DNA of 64,000 nucleotides from Sympetrum striolatum. Lineage: Eukaryota > Arthropoda > Insecta > Odonata > Libellulidae. How positions within the stretch are numbered: the first letter of the stretch is position 1; each line of letters opens with the position of its first letter. Shown piece by piece: positions 1-12,660 of this stretch. The stretch is taken from contig OX388345.1 in the NCBI GenBank assembly GCA_947579665.1, positions 60,317,454 through 60,381,453 on the forward strand, read 5' to 3'. A model generated the notes under the pieces. The model worked only from the letters and a program-made list of their open reading frames with translations, ran no database searches and was not told the origin of the DNA. The translations under genes and the position numbers were made by a program.

Positions 1-1129
1 GTGCTAAGAATTCGCTTGCGTGAGAAAGTTTGTTTTTAAAGGAAGGACTGGTTTGCTTTCCATTTCACGGCTTGTGATAGAAAGGGGTTTGTTTAAAGGA
101 GGGCTTTTAATAGTCCATTAAGATTCTGTCTAGATTTTTAAACTCCTTTTATGCTCCTTAATGAGAAGGTTTTATTAATATCCTCGCTCATTTATTTCTT
201 TATTAATCATATGTCATCTCTGTTGCTAAATAAATATATTTATATATCTATAGATATGAAACTATTTTGCTTAATAATATTTTTAAATCCTTAATCGTGA
301 GTATCAATGTTTTCTTGCCTCAAATATACATTCTTTAATTGAAGTCGGGTTAGATATATTATACTTCTGGTTTTAAAATGATAGATGGCTTATTTCTCGA
401 ATTTTTATATAACACTCCAAATCACTTTCACCTATAACCTTTTTATGTAGTTATCTATTGGTAAAAGAGACACAAATACTATCCGTTATATAACATTCGG
501 AAATAAAAGATAAATTTGATCAACATCGTGACCATTGCTATTCTTGCTACTTTTGAAAACTAATGTCGTGACAATGCTGGAAGGATTAGGAAAGGAGTAT
601 TATACAGGAATATTTATATTGAGAAGTGACGGAATTACCAACCGAATCTATATCTCAACCAGTAATGGTATGAATTATACGCTGATGTTCTTATCTTTAC
701 TACTACGGAAACAGTATCACCCTGTTGTCTACATTAAGATTTGTAACTTAGAATGTTCCCACTCCCTGATATCTACCATGTGTTTAATTGGTAAAGTAAG
801 TGATTCTGTTAAATTCCTTTACACAATATTCAACCTACAATTTTTTCAGCATAAACATATTCTTGTCATGATATAATGGGTTAGGTATAATTAAGCATAA
901 AAAACTCTTTCCTCTATTTTAAAACGTTGCAATAATTATTTTATCATTTTACATAAAATAAAATTTCTAAGATATTTCACAACTATCAATTTTGTTAGTG
1001 AATTATGTAAAACAAAACTCATTTCCATACATGAATATTAAATATGGGTGCAGTTTTGTGTTCCTATTCTTATTTCTAACTCTTGCAAGAGTGGTCATCA
1101 GCAAAATAGGTAGTGCATGCAAAATAATC
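1..1129. other. AT-rich sequence, no supported gene
   Basis: AT-rich DNA with no recognisable repeat boundary. A 113-codon open frame on the plus strand (535-876) has no domain I recognise and a composition expected of chance frames. I see no splice-bounded exon that convinces me. Confidence 0.5.
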
Positions 1130-1620
1130 ACTCTTGCTCCATTTACTGAAACAAGCAGCGGAGCGTTCAGCAAAACCTCACAGGTGGGCACTCAAATCAG
1201 GAAACACCCTTCGCCGTCTTTGAAAACAAATGCCCCGTTCAGCTCCCTCTTGTGCATTTATTTTCAAACCGAATGGAGAGAAAAGGCTGACTGAGGCGTA
1301 TTTTTTTCGAGAAATTACTGAATCAAAACAAAGACGAGCCCCGAGAGTAATTTGAGAGGCGGCTTCCGGACTCGCGTGTCGGGAGGAACAAAGGAGTCCC
1401 TCTCCACGTATCCTTCAGCTGCACAATGATACGTCCGAGACGACGGTCACCGAAGGACGACCTTCGTCTCTCACAAGGAGCACCAAGTGGAAGGACGGGG
1501 GAAATAAAATCGCGAAATATACGTAGAGAAAGGATGCTTTCCCTCACTTTCGTCCTCCATTCAAAAATCCCGCATAATATCTCTTATTTTCAAACATCTC
1601 CGTCATTTAAAAACTGACAG
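1130..1620. other. GC/CpG-richer island
   Basis: A block clearly richer in G+C and in CpG than its flanks. Short open frames on both strands (1323-1547 minus, 1426-1617 plus) overlap and look like a by-product of fewer AT-rich stops. It could be an unmethylated regulatory element or old repeat; no motif decides it. Confidence 0.35.
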
Positions 1621-2640
1621 AGTTGTTTTCAGTGAAAACGAGTACGATAATATGTGTAGAGAACATATCTATTTTCATTCTTGCCTCTCTTAGTGTTAGA
1701 AGGTATGTGCTGGATGCTTAATTTCTGGTTAATATAGTAAGAGGAGCTGTTGTTTCACCATAGTTACTCGAATTAAAAAAATTTAGTGTTCCAAACATAA
1801 GAACTCGGCATAAATCTGTATCCCGTGGTATTTTTGGAAGAGTTGATTTCATGAGACATGAACCTCTCTCACGGAACAGGATAACGGTCAACAAATTTTT
1901 AAAGCATTACGATTTTGACATTTTAATGACTAGGGGAAATTTTATAACTATTTTTACCGTTTTAATTTTTTTTATTACTTTCTGTGTATTGCTGTATCTT
2001 ATGTATTTACGTTGATTCTTTTCTTTTATTCTTTGTATTTTATAATAACAGTTATAATTGGAATTACCTATTAGATTCAAATAAATTAATAATAATGACA
2101 GCAATAACATTAAAGGTACGAACCAAGCAGTATATTAGTAAACAATAAAGCCAAATTATATTTGGATGGAGATGTTACGACATATATAACCACAAAAGCT
2201 AGTACACCGGATATAATTTGAATTGATAAGCATAAACAACTAGCAGTATTAATAAACATTTCAGTAACCCTCAACCACAAACTTAAAACTGCATACTCTA
2301 AAAGAGTTAATAAATATACAGAATCAGCAATAGAAATTTAGAAGCTACGGAAATTAAAGAAAGCAAGAATCCTATATATTGTTATATCCTCAACAGGAGA
2401 AGTACCAAAAATCTTAGAAGCAAATCTCGAATAGTGAAACGCTGGTATCAGTATACATTTAATCCAAAATTCGGTAATCCTGGGTGCTTGCCGAAGATCA
2501 TTTTTAAATCAAGAAATCTAATAAGTGATTTAAATAATGTATATGAAATACTTATGTATATATAAGAAAAATGTATCGCTGTGATGTGAACTTTTCATCA
2601 GTTCGCTCCCATCGCAAAAGTGCCTTGACTTTGTGGTGAG
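1621..2640. other. AT-rich sequence, no feature seen
   Basis: AT-rich DNA. I see no gene, tRNA-like box, inverted terminal repeat or clear tandem repeat. Confidence 0.45.
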
Positions 2641-3180
2641 AAAGAAAACATGAATGATGATAATAATTTCCTACTTCTTATTTCCCTTCCTCCTTCCGCC
2701 CCCGCAATACACAGACACCCACATCGACATACAAGTACCTCTGAACAAACGGAGAGTCATTTGCGCTCCCTTCCTTGAATGGCTCTGCTTTTTCCTGCCG
2801 TCCTCTTTTACAACTCTCTCTCCTTTCCTTCAAGCGTCGCTTCCTCTTCATCACACCCACCCCGTCCGCTCATTGTTTCACCCCCTCATCTTCTTGTCTC
2901 GCCTTTATCCATTGGAGGACTCATTTTCCAACCATCAGCTCCCATTCGAGTTACCCCACCCCGCCGCGCTCTCATTTTCAAACTATCAGGGCCTAGTACG
3001 GTGCCTTGGAGTACCCCCTCGGCCCATACTCTCAGCGCCGCTTTCTCTCCTACATAAACTTCCTTCGCGGTCATTTTTTTAATACATTCCGCCAAAATAA
3101 AAGGGAAAAGATAAAGCTGCATTTTTCTACGCCTCCCATCCCACGGCCTCCTCCTTAGCTCCATTGTTGGCATCCTCTTC
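2641..3180. other. Pyrimidine-rich GC island
   Basis: The plus strand is strongly C/T-biased with CpGs. All three plus frames stay open for 70-140 codons here, which shows that base composition rather than selection on one frame is keeping them open. The peptides are rich in S, P, F and L, as translated C/T tracts are. No protein family recognised. Confidence 0.4.
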
Positions 3181-4200
3181 GTTTTCTACAAGTACGTCAG
3201 TCGTTGTTGTAATAAAGTGGACTCCAGTGTTTGTCTCTGGCGTGATTCGATGTGGGATGTCTGTAGCCTAGATTCACGTCTGCTCAAACACATCGAGTAA
3301 GGGTAGTAATCATTTTGGATGATGGCTGTCATTAAGTAGAGTCCTATTGGATGAGGTTCATCCCAGCACGTTCGTCGTCGAGAGGTTTTGTTTAGATTGA
3401 ATCCTTCTGGAATATACAATCATTATTTTCGCCCTCTTAATTTCAAACTTATATAAGCGATGGATCATATGTAGAAGGAATTTATCTTTCTAAATACGTA
3501 TGTAATTAGTCCAAAGGAGAAGAGAGAATAGAGTTCTATTTAGAGAATAAATATGATCCTCAAAAAGTAATCTAGCGAATATAGAAGTTTATTTAAAACA
3601 CTTTTTATCGTATAATTTAGAAAGAAGAGGTAAAAGTCTGCTAGTGAACTGAAAGAAAGAACAATGGAAATCCCAAATCGTTACAGAAGGAAATACCGAT
3701 AACTAGTTGAAGGTATAAGGTTAGGGTACTGTACTTTCCATATACATTATTAAAGAGACACTTTCTGTGCGTTTCAAATGCAGGAGTGTTCAAAATCGAT
3801 TGATTTATGAATATTTTAATCATTATGTAACAATTTTTTACATGTAAATTTCTCATAGATGATAATATTTTAATAATTCTTAAGGAGTTTATTAAACATA
3901 TTGATGGAAGTAAATATTTGCCTGGACTACTTGATTAGTATAAAATTATCATAAATAAATCATAACAAAATAAATCGATAAAACCGAACTATGGAAAAAT
4001 GGCTGAATTGCTTGCAATTCAGGTACAGAATTTGGTTGAATAGAATAAAACCCCTGAAGTCGGCGAAACTCTGAGGAAATCTTTAGATGAAACTTATCAT
4101 TTCAGACGTTTAATGAATCCCATGTCGGCAATATCCGTACAATCAAACTCAATAATAATTATATTTATTTATAATTAAATTTCTCGAACGCTTGAATTCT
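3181..4200. other. AT-rich sequence, no feature seen
   Basis: Mostly AT-rich DNA with short chance frames on the minus strand. No repeat or gene signal supported. Confidence 0.45.
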
Positions 4201-4211
4201 TTAACTTCCAG

Positions 4212-5282
4212 GTGTATATACCACCCAATGAACCAGAGCTCAAGCCTTATCGAGGTTATAGAAATAGCCGCTTTAAAACTCTACAGCGAATTAGCTCTTC
4301 CATAACGCCTTTGAATTTCGCATGCGGCCACGGTAAACAGTCAATAAAACCCTCCGGCAAATTTTCCTTTGTTTCGAGTCCCCCATTTATTTATCTCCAC
4401 ATCTTTCCTCGGGGGAACAGCGTCCCTCCGCGGTGTGTCCTCATTTCGTCAACATCCTCTCCCATTTCCCCCAAACACTCGCATCCTCCCTCGCCACCCA
4501 CGTATTTTTCCTATACGCTACTCCACGAAGACCCCTCCGATGCATATCCGCTTTTCGCCCGTGACCGCACGCGTGCGCAGCCTGCACAGAATCGCACCTC
4601 TGGGAGACACACCCCTTCACGCCTTCTCATCCACCTGCCTTTCCCTCTAAAGCCTATCAACGCCTTAGATCCATCCCGCATACTCCTTCCGCCCTTTCAT
4701 CGGATTTCCTATCCCTTCCCTTTTTCGCGTGGGAAGCACCAGCGCCAAAAGTCCCTTTTGGGAGGGTTACACCGCTCTCCACTCCATCTGACCTCTTCCC
4801 TTCCTTTCCCGTTCAATCTCCATTCTTCCCCGATTTTTTTGCCTCCGTTTTTTCCCCAGTTCGCAGTAGAAGTCCACTTTTATCCCACTCCGGACGTAGC
4901 GTCAGCTTCTCCATCTATTATCGCTCGATCGCCAGGTTTTTTCTCCCTCGACTTCCTCTCTACCCTCGCCAGCACAATAAACGCGGTGACAAATAATTTC
5001 TATCCGCCGATAGCGAGGGGACCCCCCCTGACCTTTTTACGTGTCACGTATCTTAGACAGAGCGTTCATGTTTCCCGTCCAACTTTTCTGCTAACTGTGG
5101 CGATTTATGTGGGCCCGATCATCATCGGGGACATCTCGAGTGGTAAACGGAAGCGTACTGCGAGGATATTGACTTTTCTAGTGGCGATGATAAGTGAATT
5201 CTCTGGGCTTCCTTTTCTGCTGCGCTTGATATTTCCGTTACCGTTCCGCGTAACAGGAAATGCATTCGAGGAACTTTGGTGA
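4212..5282 (+). other. 356-codon low-complexity ORF in a GC island
   Basis: This is the longest open frame in the window, and I do not recognise it. It starts just after a splice-acceptor-like pyrimidine run ending TTCCAG at 4206-4211. Residues 2-16 look coding-like, but from about residue 50 the product is dominated by S, P, F, L, H and R, as expected from C/T-rich DNA. I see no domain order, no clear signal peptide and no convincing internal donor site. A second plus frame is also open at 4369-4650, so composition explains much of the length. The least demanding reading is a chance ORF in a CpG-rich regulatory or repeat-derived island. A lineage-specific exon cannot be excluded. Confidence 0.2.
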
Positions 5283-5290
5283 AATCGATA

Positions 5291-8200
5291 AGAATTATTT
5301 GCTATTAACCAATATTCTGAAAATATTGAATATATACATCGGTAGCTGCCGTTCTCGATCGGAAGGGCACATCGAAAAGTACTATTTGTGAATCACAGAT
5401 TAACGGTTTATAAGTTACGGAATGAAATTCAAGAATATATTTACATTCTTTCAACTACTAGAGATATGGAATATCCAAAGAGGCAGGAAAATTCCACTTT
5501 AATTTCAAATTGGATTTATGTAATTCCGATTGCAGTCTTGCATTCCCACTAACTACTAGCTCATCTGAATATCGAGAAATTTATGTAATAAAGTAATAAT
5601 TTGCATAGTGAACAAATTTAATTCGTCTCGTTTTACAGGTGTGTATCGTATAAATTAATATCATCAAAGGTATGAATCCACGCTGAAAATTTTCCACACC
5701 ATGTGTAAGAAAAACTTATTTCTAGACCCTCACATTATCATGGTTGAATTTTTTTAAATTTAATTTGGTGTATTTTTTATTTCTCCTTTATGGATTTCAA
5801 TTATATTGCTTATAATTATTAGGTTGTCTTTAGAGTTCTGTTTTTACCTAATTACCTTTAACTGTAAGTTAGAAGTCCTAGCCCCCTAAAACGAAGCGAA
5901 AGGATATTCTTCTTCATAGCACCCCCGTAACACAGACTTCTACTCAAAGATCCGGGTCTGTATCTTAGTCTCTGTAAATTTCTGTCAGATTTGCTTTCTT
6001 TTGGAGAATACTTCAATTCATTCATTTCATTACCAGTAACACTTGCACTACTTAAGAAATTTAGAAACATGATACCCTTTCTTAAAGTGGACCATCTCAC
6101 ATTTTTCATTAAAATAAATGTCAACTCCCTCTAATCTGCCGTTATTCTAAATTTATTTAAAAACTTATTTAATCGGAAAAATTACGTACTGTGCGTCATA
6201 TATTTGGTTCATTTTATTCGTAAGTAAAGTATTTCAGTGCATTTTCATAACTTCTTTTTTAACTTTCGTATTAATGTTTCTCCGAAACTTCCAATGATAA
6301 TCTTCAAGATCTCCAGCAGCGGAGGAAAAAAGAAAAAACTTGTATTTGTTGGGGAGGCTAAAAATATTTCTCCGCGGAGGAATTTAATTTATCAGTTTCG
6401 AGGAATGTTTACTTTTTTCTTTCGAGGAAGGAAATGTTTTCGCTCACCTTCGCGTGATATTAGATGAGAAAAACCAATATTTTTCCACTCTTTAAGTTAT
6501 GGCGTCGCTACAAAGAGCCATCAAGTTACAACCAAGGTAAATTGGATTTGCGGCTTAATTTATGAAAGCATAAGAAAGCACGTTGAATTTAAATGATTTC
6601 ATATCAAAGGTGATTAATTTACTTTTATTTTGGGAATTTCCGAACATTCGTAGAGATAAAAGTAAGGGAAAACTACTAATCATTGGCTCACAGCTTGCTA
6701 TTCTCCCACACTATTTTTCCCTTTCTTTGGAGGATTGTGGGCGATAAGCATTTATATATAATGTGTCTCGTATATCTTTTTCTTCGGGGGTCGAAATGGA
6801 ACGTTAATCTAGATTTGAACGCCAGCGCTTGGTAGTGACGCTTTTTCCTTACCTCGTCGATAACATTCATAATATAAATGTCTACTATATTAGCCTTAAT
6901 GGAGCGAATTAACATGCGAAATTCTAATTCACAGCCGTTTATAACTGTGTAAAATATCCACATCAGTGTACTGTATTTAATGAACTATCGCCGTCAGCTT
7001 TATTTCAGGGTTTATGGGGTATTCTCAACTTACACATTGTTTTTTCTACGATTAATTATCTCCCTGAAAATATTTTGGCAAGATTATATCTGGGGCTAGT
7101 TTATAAGCCGCGATTAATGAGGATTTCTGAATTTGCCCTCATTGTACTCGCTGACAACGCTACGTTGCCTTTCATGTCGATTTTTTGTGATGTCTACGGT
7201 TTGCATTACGTGATAGCGGGATTCTGTTGTTATCGTCCTCTCTCGATAAATGCATGTTAATATTTTGATCACATTTACACTTTCCATTTCCGTTCATTTG
7301 ATATTAATTTTAGGCTTCCTTGTTCAATACAAAGTCGTCACTTGATTACATTTTTGAACAAGGCCGTGATTAATTTTGAATCGTGTTAAAGTTTCAGTGA
7401 GATAACTATCAATCTCTGTATTTCCCAATATCAGAGAAACTTTCATCTATTCTAAGCTTACTTGTACCACATTGACTATAATGTAACCCGTACTTTTTCA
7501 ACCAAATCCTTGATATGCCGACAATTTCGATGTAGGCAGAAAATATAGAAATAACACACGGATTATAATTAAGTTGTTCTCTCTACTGGTGTGTTACTTT
7601 TTTAATCAATCCTTGAAAAGCGTTCTTGATTAAAAATTGTTCGCAATCTAGTATAGTATATAGTATATTATTTCTGGACTTAAAGATCGTAATAAAATTA
7701 GAAGTTGAGCCAAATTAGATAATACTGCCATCTTTAAGTGCCGACCCGGAAGGAAGCTTTATTTCCTATGGAATGGAGAGAGTCAGGAATTAACGTTCAC
7801 GATTTTAAAGAGGATGTATTCCATAAAAAGAGTATGTTGATCATTTTTCAGTTATATTGGAAAGATGTCAATTTTAATGATACAATTTTACCTCTCGTAA
7901 GATACTATATCGTATTTTAGCGTAAATATTATTTTCTTCCTTCTGTAAATTTATTATACATCCTTCTATAGAGAGGATATTTAGATTTTAGTCTCTTTAA
8001 GAAATTCTATATTTTATTTTGCCTTAAATGAAGCCAGTTAAAAGCTGGGAGCGAAAAATATGATATTTTAAGAGCATTTTCTTCTTACGAAAATAAATAC
8101 TAAGCATTTTAACACAAAAGTAGAGAAGATTTTTTCCTAAATTCTTAAAAATAGGTCAAATTGGAAATAATACGAGCAATGCTCGGATAAAACCTCAAAA

Positions 8201-8520
8201 ATGGGAATAATCCTTTTAATCTGTAATGAAACCCTCGTATACAATGTAAAGTATATTTTTGAGGATCGTTGAATTGTATTTAGGTTAAACATTCATAGCG
8301 AAGTCAGCTGTGGTAACATATCCCAATTAACCGAGGAAAAATGTAATCCTATTCTCAGATAAACCCTCACATTTCTGGTTTAGTTTTTTGATTTGCCTAA
8401 CCCTATCTTAAGCCTCACAAAATGCCTCTTCTTTCTTGCATTCGTTATTATTCTTTCTCTGTATTCACTCTGAGATCAGCTTCTGTTCTGCAAAAGGAAA
8501 TCCCCAAATACGTAGAGGTA
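5291..8520. other. AT-rich stretch with two unrecognised open frames
   Basis: AT-rich DNA. An 88-codon minus-strand frame at 5858-6124 and an 84-codon plus-strand frame following an acceptor-like TTTATTTCAG at 6999-7008 (open 7009-7257) are the only stretches that read at all like protein. Neither shows a motif I know or a good matching donor, so I do not call them genes. No repeat boundaries seen. Confidence 0.35.
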
Positions 8521-8860
8521 GGACTAAGGATCCACCGTCCGCGTGAATATTCATTCAGGTAGTGCGTGTCTCCCAGAGGAATATCTGGGAGGGGCTCTCC
8601 CAATGAATTCTCTGCTTAAACTCATTCTCTCTAATAAGCCCACGAGATTCCCTCGGATATTATGCGGGAACCGTATCGTTATCGGACATTTTACTATTCT
8701 GCGCGCGGGGCCGGAAATTGTTTCTTTGTTTCATAATTCAATTGCGTCCGTTGCGAGGTTTATTTAAAGCTAATTTCGATTCGCGAAATGTACGTATGCC
8801 TTAGTGGGCGGATAAACCCCCAACCGTTGGGTCTCCGTTGCGCTGTGTAACTTCGGGGTT
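8521..8860. other. Short GC-richer island
   Basis: GC- and CpG-richer block in AT-rich surroundings, with a small palindrome near 8568-8592 (CTCCCAGA / TCTGGGAG). No gene recognised. Confidence 0.3.
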
Positions 8861-8899
8861 GGGATGCCATCGTTCTGACCAAAATGTTACAGTTATGAT

Positions 8900-9001
8900 T
8901 ATCTATTGATCAGTTACGTTTACTGATAGTGTTTCATATAATTCTAATCTATCTAAATGATCAATTAAGCTTACTGATAGTGTTTCGTATAATTTCAATT
9001 C
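8900..9001 (+). repeat. Two-copy tandem repeat, period 51 bp
   Basis: Two neighbouring copies of about 50 bp share ACTGATAGTGTTTC at 8922 and 8973 and similar flanks (ATCTATTGATCA versus ATCTAAATGATCA). Differences between the copies show it is an old local duplication. Confidence 0.75.
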
Positions 9002-9134
9002 CATTTTTTTGGTATAATATTTACGCAATTTTTCATCATCTTAGGCCTTCTAGAATATTCGAATTCCAGGATGAGGCCGTAAGTTTGGGAAATTCTGACA
9101 TAGCAAAAACTTGTTAAATAAAACAGAGTTATAA

Positions 9135-9278
9135 AAACAACACAAGTAACTTGTACTGATTAAAGGAAATACGATTTGGCCCGAGTCATGTAACTGATTT
9201 ATATTAGTTAAGTAACAAATCGATACTAATATTAAATAATAAGTAAACTAATCAATAAGGGTTACTTGTGTTTTGTTT
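9135..9278. mobile_element. Short inverted-repeat element, MITE-like
   Basis: Arms of about 27-29 bp are inverted copies: AAACAACACAAGTAAC at 9135-9150 and GTTACTTGTGTTTTGTTT at 9261-9278, each followed inward by a related GATT / AATC segment. The interior is AT-rich with no coding capacity. The size suits a miniature inverted-repeat element, but I could not define a target-site duplication, so the superfamily is open. Confidence 0.5.
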
Positions 9279-9859
9279 CTAGAATATTATGGAACGAATC
9301 CTGATTTTCAAAACTTAAAACATCACAAAGAATGGATGTTCTGCGGCATATACTTACTTTCATCGGTTTGTTATTCAAAATACACGTCCAGCATAGCTAA
9401 GGTAAAGTAATTGGAAGTGCTTACTGAGTACCATAAGAGTGACTTCATTTATGCCTAAAGTAAAGATTTCGACCCATATTATACGAGAGATAAATGTTTT
9501 TTAGGTGACAAAAACTCTTGAATTCCTTTTCTTAAAGAGTATACTGTCCTAAAATTATCTTTTTTTATAAATATTTTCCCTGGATGACATTTGATGCATA
9601 TATTTTCCTTAGTTTGTAAGATCCTTTACGAGTCTATCGCGATTTTTTGTCTTCATTCTCGCTTTTATTGCTACCCAACAACCAGATAATTGGCTATTAT
9701 TCTTACGGTACACTCTCTAATTTTACTTCACAAGTACTGTGAGTAGCAAATGGAAAAAAATAAGGAGTAACATAATCACAGCACCCATGCGTTACACTGC
9801 TTGTAGACTAATTATGACCTTTCTTAAAGAAGCAGCCTCTCTCCACTGCAAAACAGGCA

Positions 9860-10430
9860 AAAAATGATTCCTCCTCTCAGTTTCTCACCGATGCGGAATT
9901 ATCAGCCGCTCTTTTAGAGGGATCTCTCGGCTGCGATGCACGCGTCCCTTTTCACGGATAAAGGATTGAATAATGCACGAGCCCCGAGGCAAAAAAGAGA
10001 TAAGGAGGGGCGATAATGCCGGAATCGCTGTGGGAAGTTGAATGGAGGAGTCAGCTGAAGCATGTGTCAGATCGCGGGAAATAATTCGTGGAAAATGCGA
10101 AGCGGATGAGACCTCCATAAGCCATTCACGAGAGTGTCAACTCGTGGCCTATCTTCACACCGCTCATTTCTCCCCTTATCGATGGCGGGATAACCTACTT
10201 CGTTTGTTTCCTCACGCGACTCAAAACGCTCGGAGTGGCGATCAGAACACTCCGTGAAGGATTTTACTCAATCTTTCCCTCGGCTCATTTTTCACTCTTC
10301 TCTACTTCTGGGGTGTATGCAATCCGAATTGCATTTGTGCATTCTTTCTGCATGAGACCCAGGCGTAGGTACGGATCTAATTTCGGTAAATTTGATGCAT
10401 TTGCGAAATTATTTTAATAATTCTCTCTTA
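9860..10430. other. GC-richer island
   Basis: GC/CpG-enriched block with overlapping short frames on both strands (9885-10118 minus, 10042-10257 plus). No frame is favoured and no domain is visible. Confidence 0.3.
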
Positions 10431-10447
10431 AATATAGCGAATATTAT

Positions 10448-10564
10448 AAAGAAATATATATAAGGAAAGCCTTACGGGGACGGGAATCGAACCTGGGATC
10501 TTCCTCTATATGGTTAAAGGTGCATTTATTCTTATGTGCAGCATACCTTAACCCTTTTCTTTGT
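10448..10564 (-). mobile_element. tRNA-derived SINE (family 1), truncated
   Basis: Read on the minus strand it has a 5' block GGGTTAAGGTATGCTGCACA, then GAGGAAGATC followed by a perfect pol III B box GGTTCGATTCC (10483-10493, reverse). The same blocks in the same order occur in the SINE at 17.6 kb. The element is flanked by a 9-bp direct repeat GAATATTAT at 10439-10447 and 10565-10573, a good target-site duplication. The tRNA 5' half with the A box is degenerate and the 3' end is short compared with the 17.6-kb copy. Confidence 0.7.
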
Positions 10565-10573
10565 GAATATTAT

Positions 10574-11146
10574 GTAGTTTTATGCAGGAACAGATTTAAA
10601 AGATGTGAGACCCTAGTTGACTGGATTTTTTAAGTACAGGGAAACGAGTAGGCGAATTTATAAAGCAAACTAAATTATTTTTCATAAGTGGAAATTATTG
10701 AGTCAAGTAGCAAATTATGAACACTCTAAGTTGATCTCGGATCGGTCACAAAATTATTCAACGCATTCTTAATCTTTTGTACGTAATGCACGATATTGTA
10801 AGCCAACAAATTCTTCAGACGTGAGGGCTTAGGTTACTTTCCAGCTCTCTTAGCCCAAAATCCAACTCTAAGGATATCTTCGGGGATTTATTTATCTTTT
10901 TGGAATCCATTCTGAATATAAGTATGGTGAAAGTCGATGGACCAAAATTGTAAATATTTGCGATAAGTTATAGTTTGTGATCAATTCATAATGATAGCGT
11001 TCAATCAACAGTGTGGATATAAGTACTAGTAGTTAATGAATCAATCGTAATCACTTCATCCATCCTTTTTGGATGAGGTTAGTTTTCAAAAATACTTCGT
11101 AAATTATTACTTTGAAGAAAAATCACTCGAGATCTTTCCATCCCAA
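10574..11146. other. AT-rich sequence, no feature seen
   Basis: No gene or bounded repeat recognised. Confidence 0.45.
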
Positions 11147-11149
11147 TTA

Positions 11150-11962
11150 GGGGAGAGTGGGGCTAGTTGATACGGGGGCAAGTTGATACACTGTAATTTT
11201 TTAAATACTCTCTGGTCGCAGCAACTCTGAATATTTACAGACGCCTTCCTAGACCCTATGGAATGCACTCGTGTAGTTTGAGTGCCGTGCTGCTTCGAGG
11301 AACGTCGCTGTATTCACTTCAGTGTTTTTGAATGTGAAAATTAATATTTTTATCGCCGTTTGAATATCTCTGGTAACAAATGCTTGGGTATTCAAGGCAA
11401 GACGCTTTGTTTGTTATGTTGAAACACTTTGCACTTTAAAATTAAGTATTAATTTGCGCTATTGGACCTTCTGTTAAACCTAAAAATCGTACATTAAAGT
11501 CCAGTCATGGTCCGTACATACAAAAAAACATTTGACGTTGAATTGTGGCTTTGAAAGGAAAAATATCATGTGCAAAATTCAGGAAATTTTACTATTTTTC
11601 AAGTAAAATTTATTTTTTAATTATTGAATTTATCTTAATTTTCATTATTTTTATTGATATTAAATTTGAACCAATCAAATATAACACGTTTTATTGTTAA
11701 ATTTTGTGTTTTATTTTGTTTTTACCAACTAATTTAATGATGTATCAACTTGCCCCAGGTGGGGGTAGGTTGATACACTGTGGATATCATTGAAAAAAGA
11801 CGATTGTGTAGTAGGTAGTTAGATGATAGCCCTGAAAATAAACATCTATGTATTAAGGATGCTTCAATCTTAAATTTAGTCATAAGATTGGTGAAGTAGA
11901 TTGTTTCTAAAAATTATAAAAAATTAAAAACCTAAAACTAGCTAAACTAGCCCCGCTCTCCC
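11150..11962. mobile_element. Non-autonomous PIF/Harbinger-like DNA transposon
   Basis: Terminal inverted repeats begin GGGGAGAGTGGGGCTAGTT on the left and end with the complement on the right (AACTAG-type, then CCCCGCTCTCCC). Both ends are flanked by TTA (11147-11149 and 11963-11965), the three-base duplication typical of PIF/Harbinger. Next to the left end is a subterminal motif GGGGCAAGTTGATACACTG-like at 11171-11192. It recurs inverted and then direct near 11742-11781. The 813-bp interior is AT-rich, with no transposase-sized open frame, so it is a deletion derivative or MITE-like form. Superfamily assignment rests only on the duplication length and the G-rich termini. Confidence 0.65.
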
Positions 11963-11969
11963 TTACTTA

Positions 11970-12560
11970 GTTTTCCATTCCCGATTTTTTACGTGTATCT
12001 ATCTCTCCCCGGTGGAGAGACCGTATCGCAGAACGCATTTCAATCTTCACCATCTTCAGTTTGTCGTTCCTCGCTCTTCTCTTCATCGCCTTTTTCTATC
12101 TTCTCATGGAAATTCCGGAAAAATTCTCGCTTTGTGCTCGTGCCTTCTTCGAATCCTCCGGAAAAGGATTCGGGGCCATTTTATTGCCCGGAAACACTCG
12201 ACTTAAAAGAGGAAGGAGTTCTCAGACTTATTGGAACCTATTTTTTCCCTCGATTCTAGGAAATTCCATTGCCGACCGATATCTGAGTAGTGGTTTCGAT
12301 CCGCGCATCATGTTCCTCGGTAACTGGGCTTCCTCAATCTGCGCGAAAGGCCTTCACAATTCCCGCAATTGCATCCTCTCGGTCCCCGTCGTCCTCACCT
12401 CGCTCTCTTATCTCTTTTGTTTTCAGACGAAATTTCGCTCTTCTAAATGGTGCGTTTTAGCTGAGAGATTGAGAGAACAAACTCCGACGTTGGTTTTTCT
12501 CGCCTCCCCAATCTCTTAGCTTCTCTCGTGCAGGGCTTGAAGTAAGATGAAACCACCCGA
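11970..12560. other. GC-richer island with a 152-codon unrecognised ORF
   Basis: A CpG-richer block. A plus frame at 12061-12519 is open for 152 codons, but two other plus frames are open over much of it (11993-12259 and 12012-12206), so composition is the likely cause. I see no domain and no clear splice pair. The predicted product starts with a hydrophobic run, which could be chance. Confidence 0.25.
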
Positions 12561-12660
12561 TTCTCATTTTAGGTTTTCTGACTCTCATCTTCGCTTCCTT
12601 TTCATTCCAAGAGCAATTTGGAAAATATCGGTGCCCTAAAAAACACAGGAATAAAATTAA

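Noticed and set aside
2654..3082. 142-codon ORF as a protein-coding gene
   Set aside because: All three plus frames are open in the same pyrimidine-rich DNA and the peptide is low-complexity.
12061..12519. 152-codon ORF as a membrane protein gene
   Set aside because: Overlapping open frames in other phases, no domain and no splice or start context; composition explains it.
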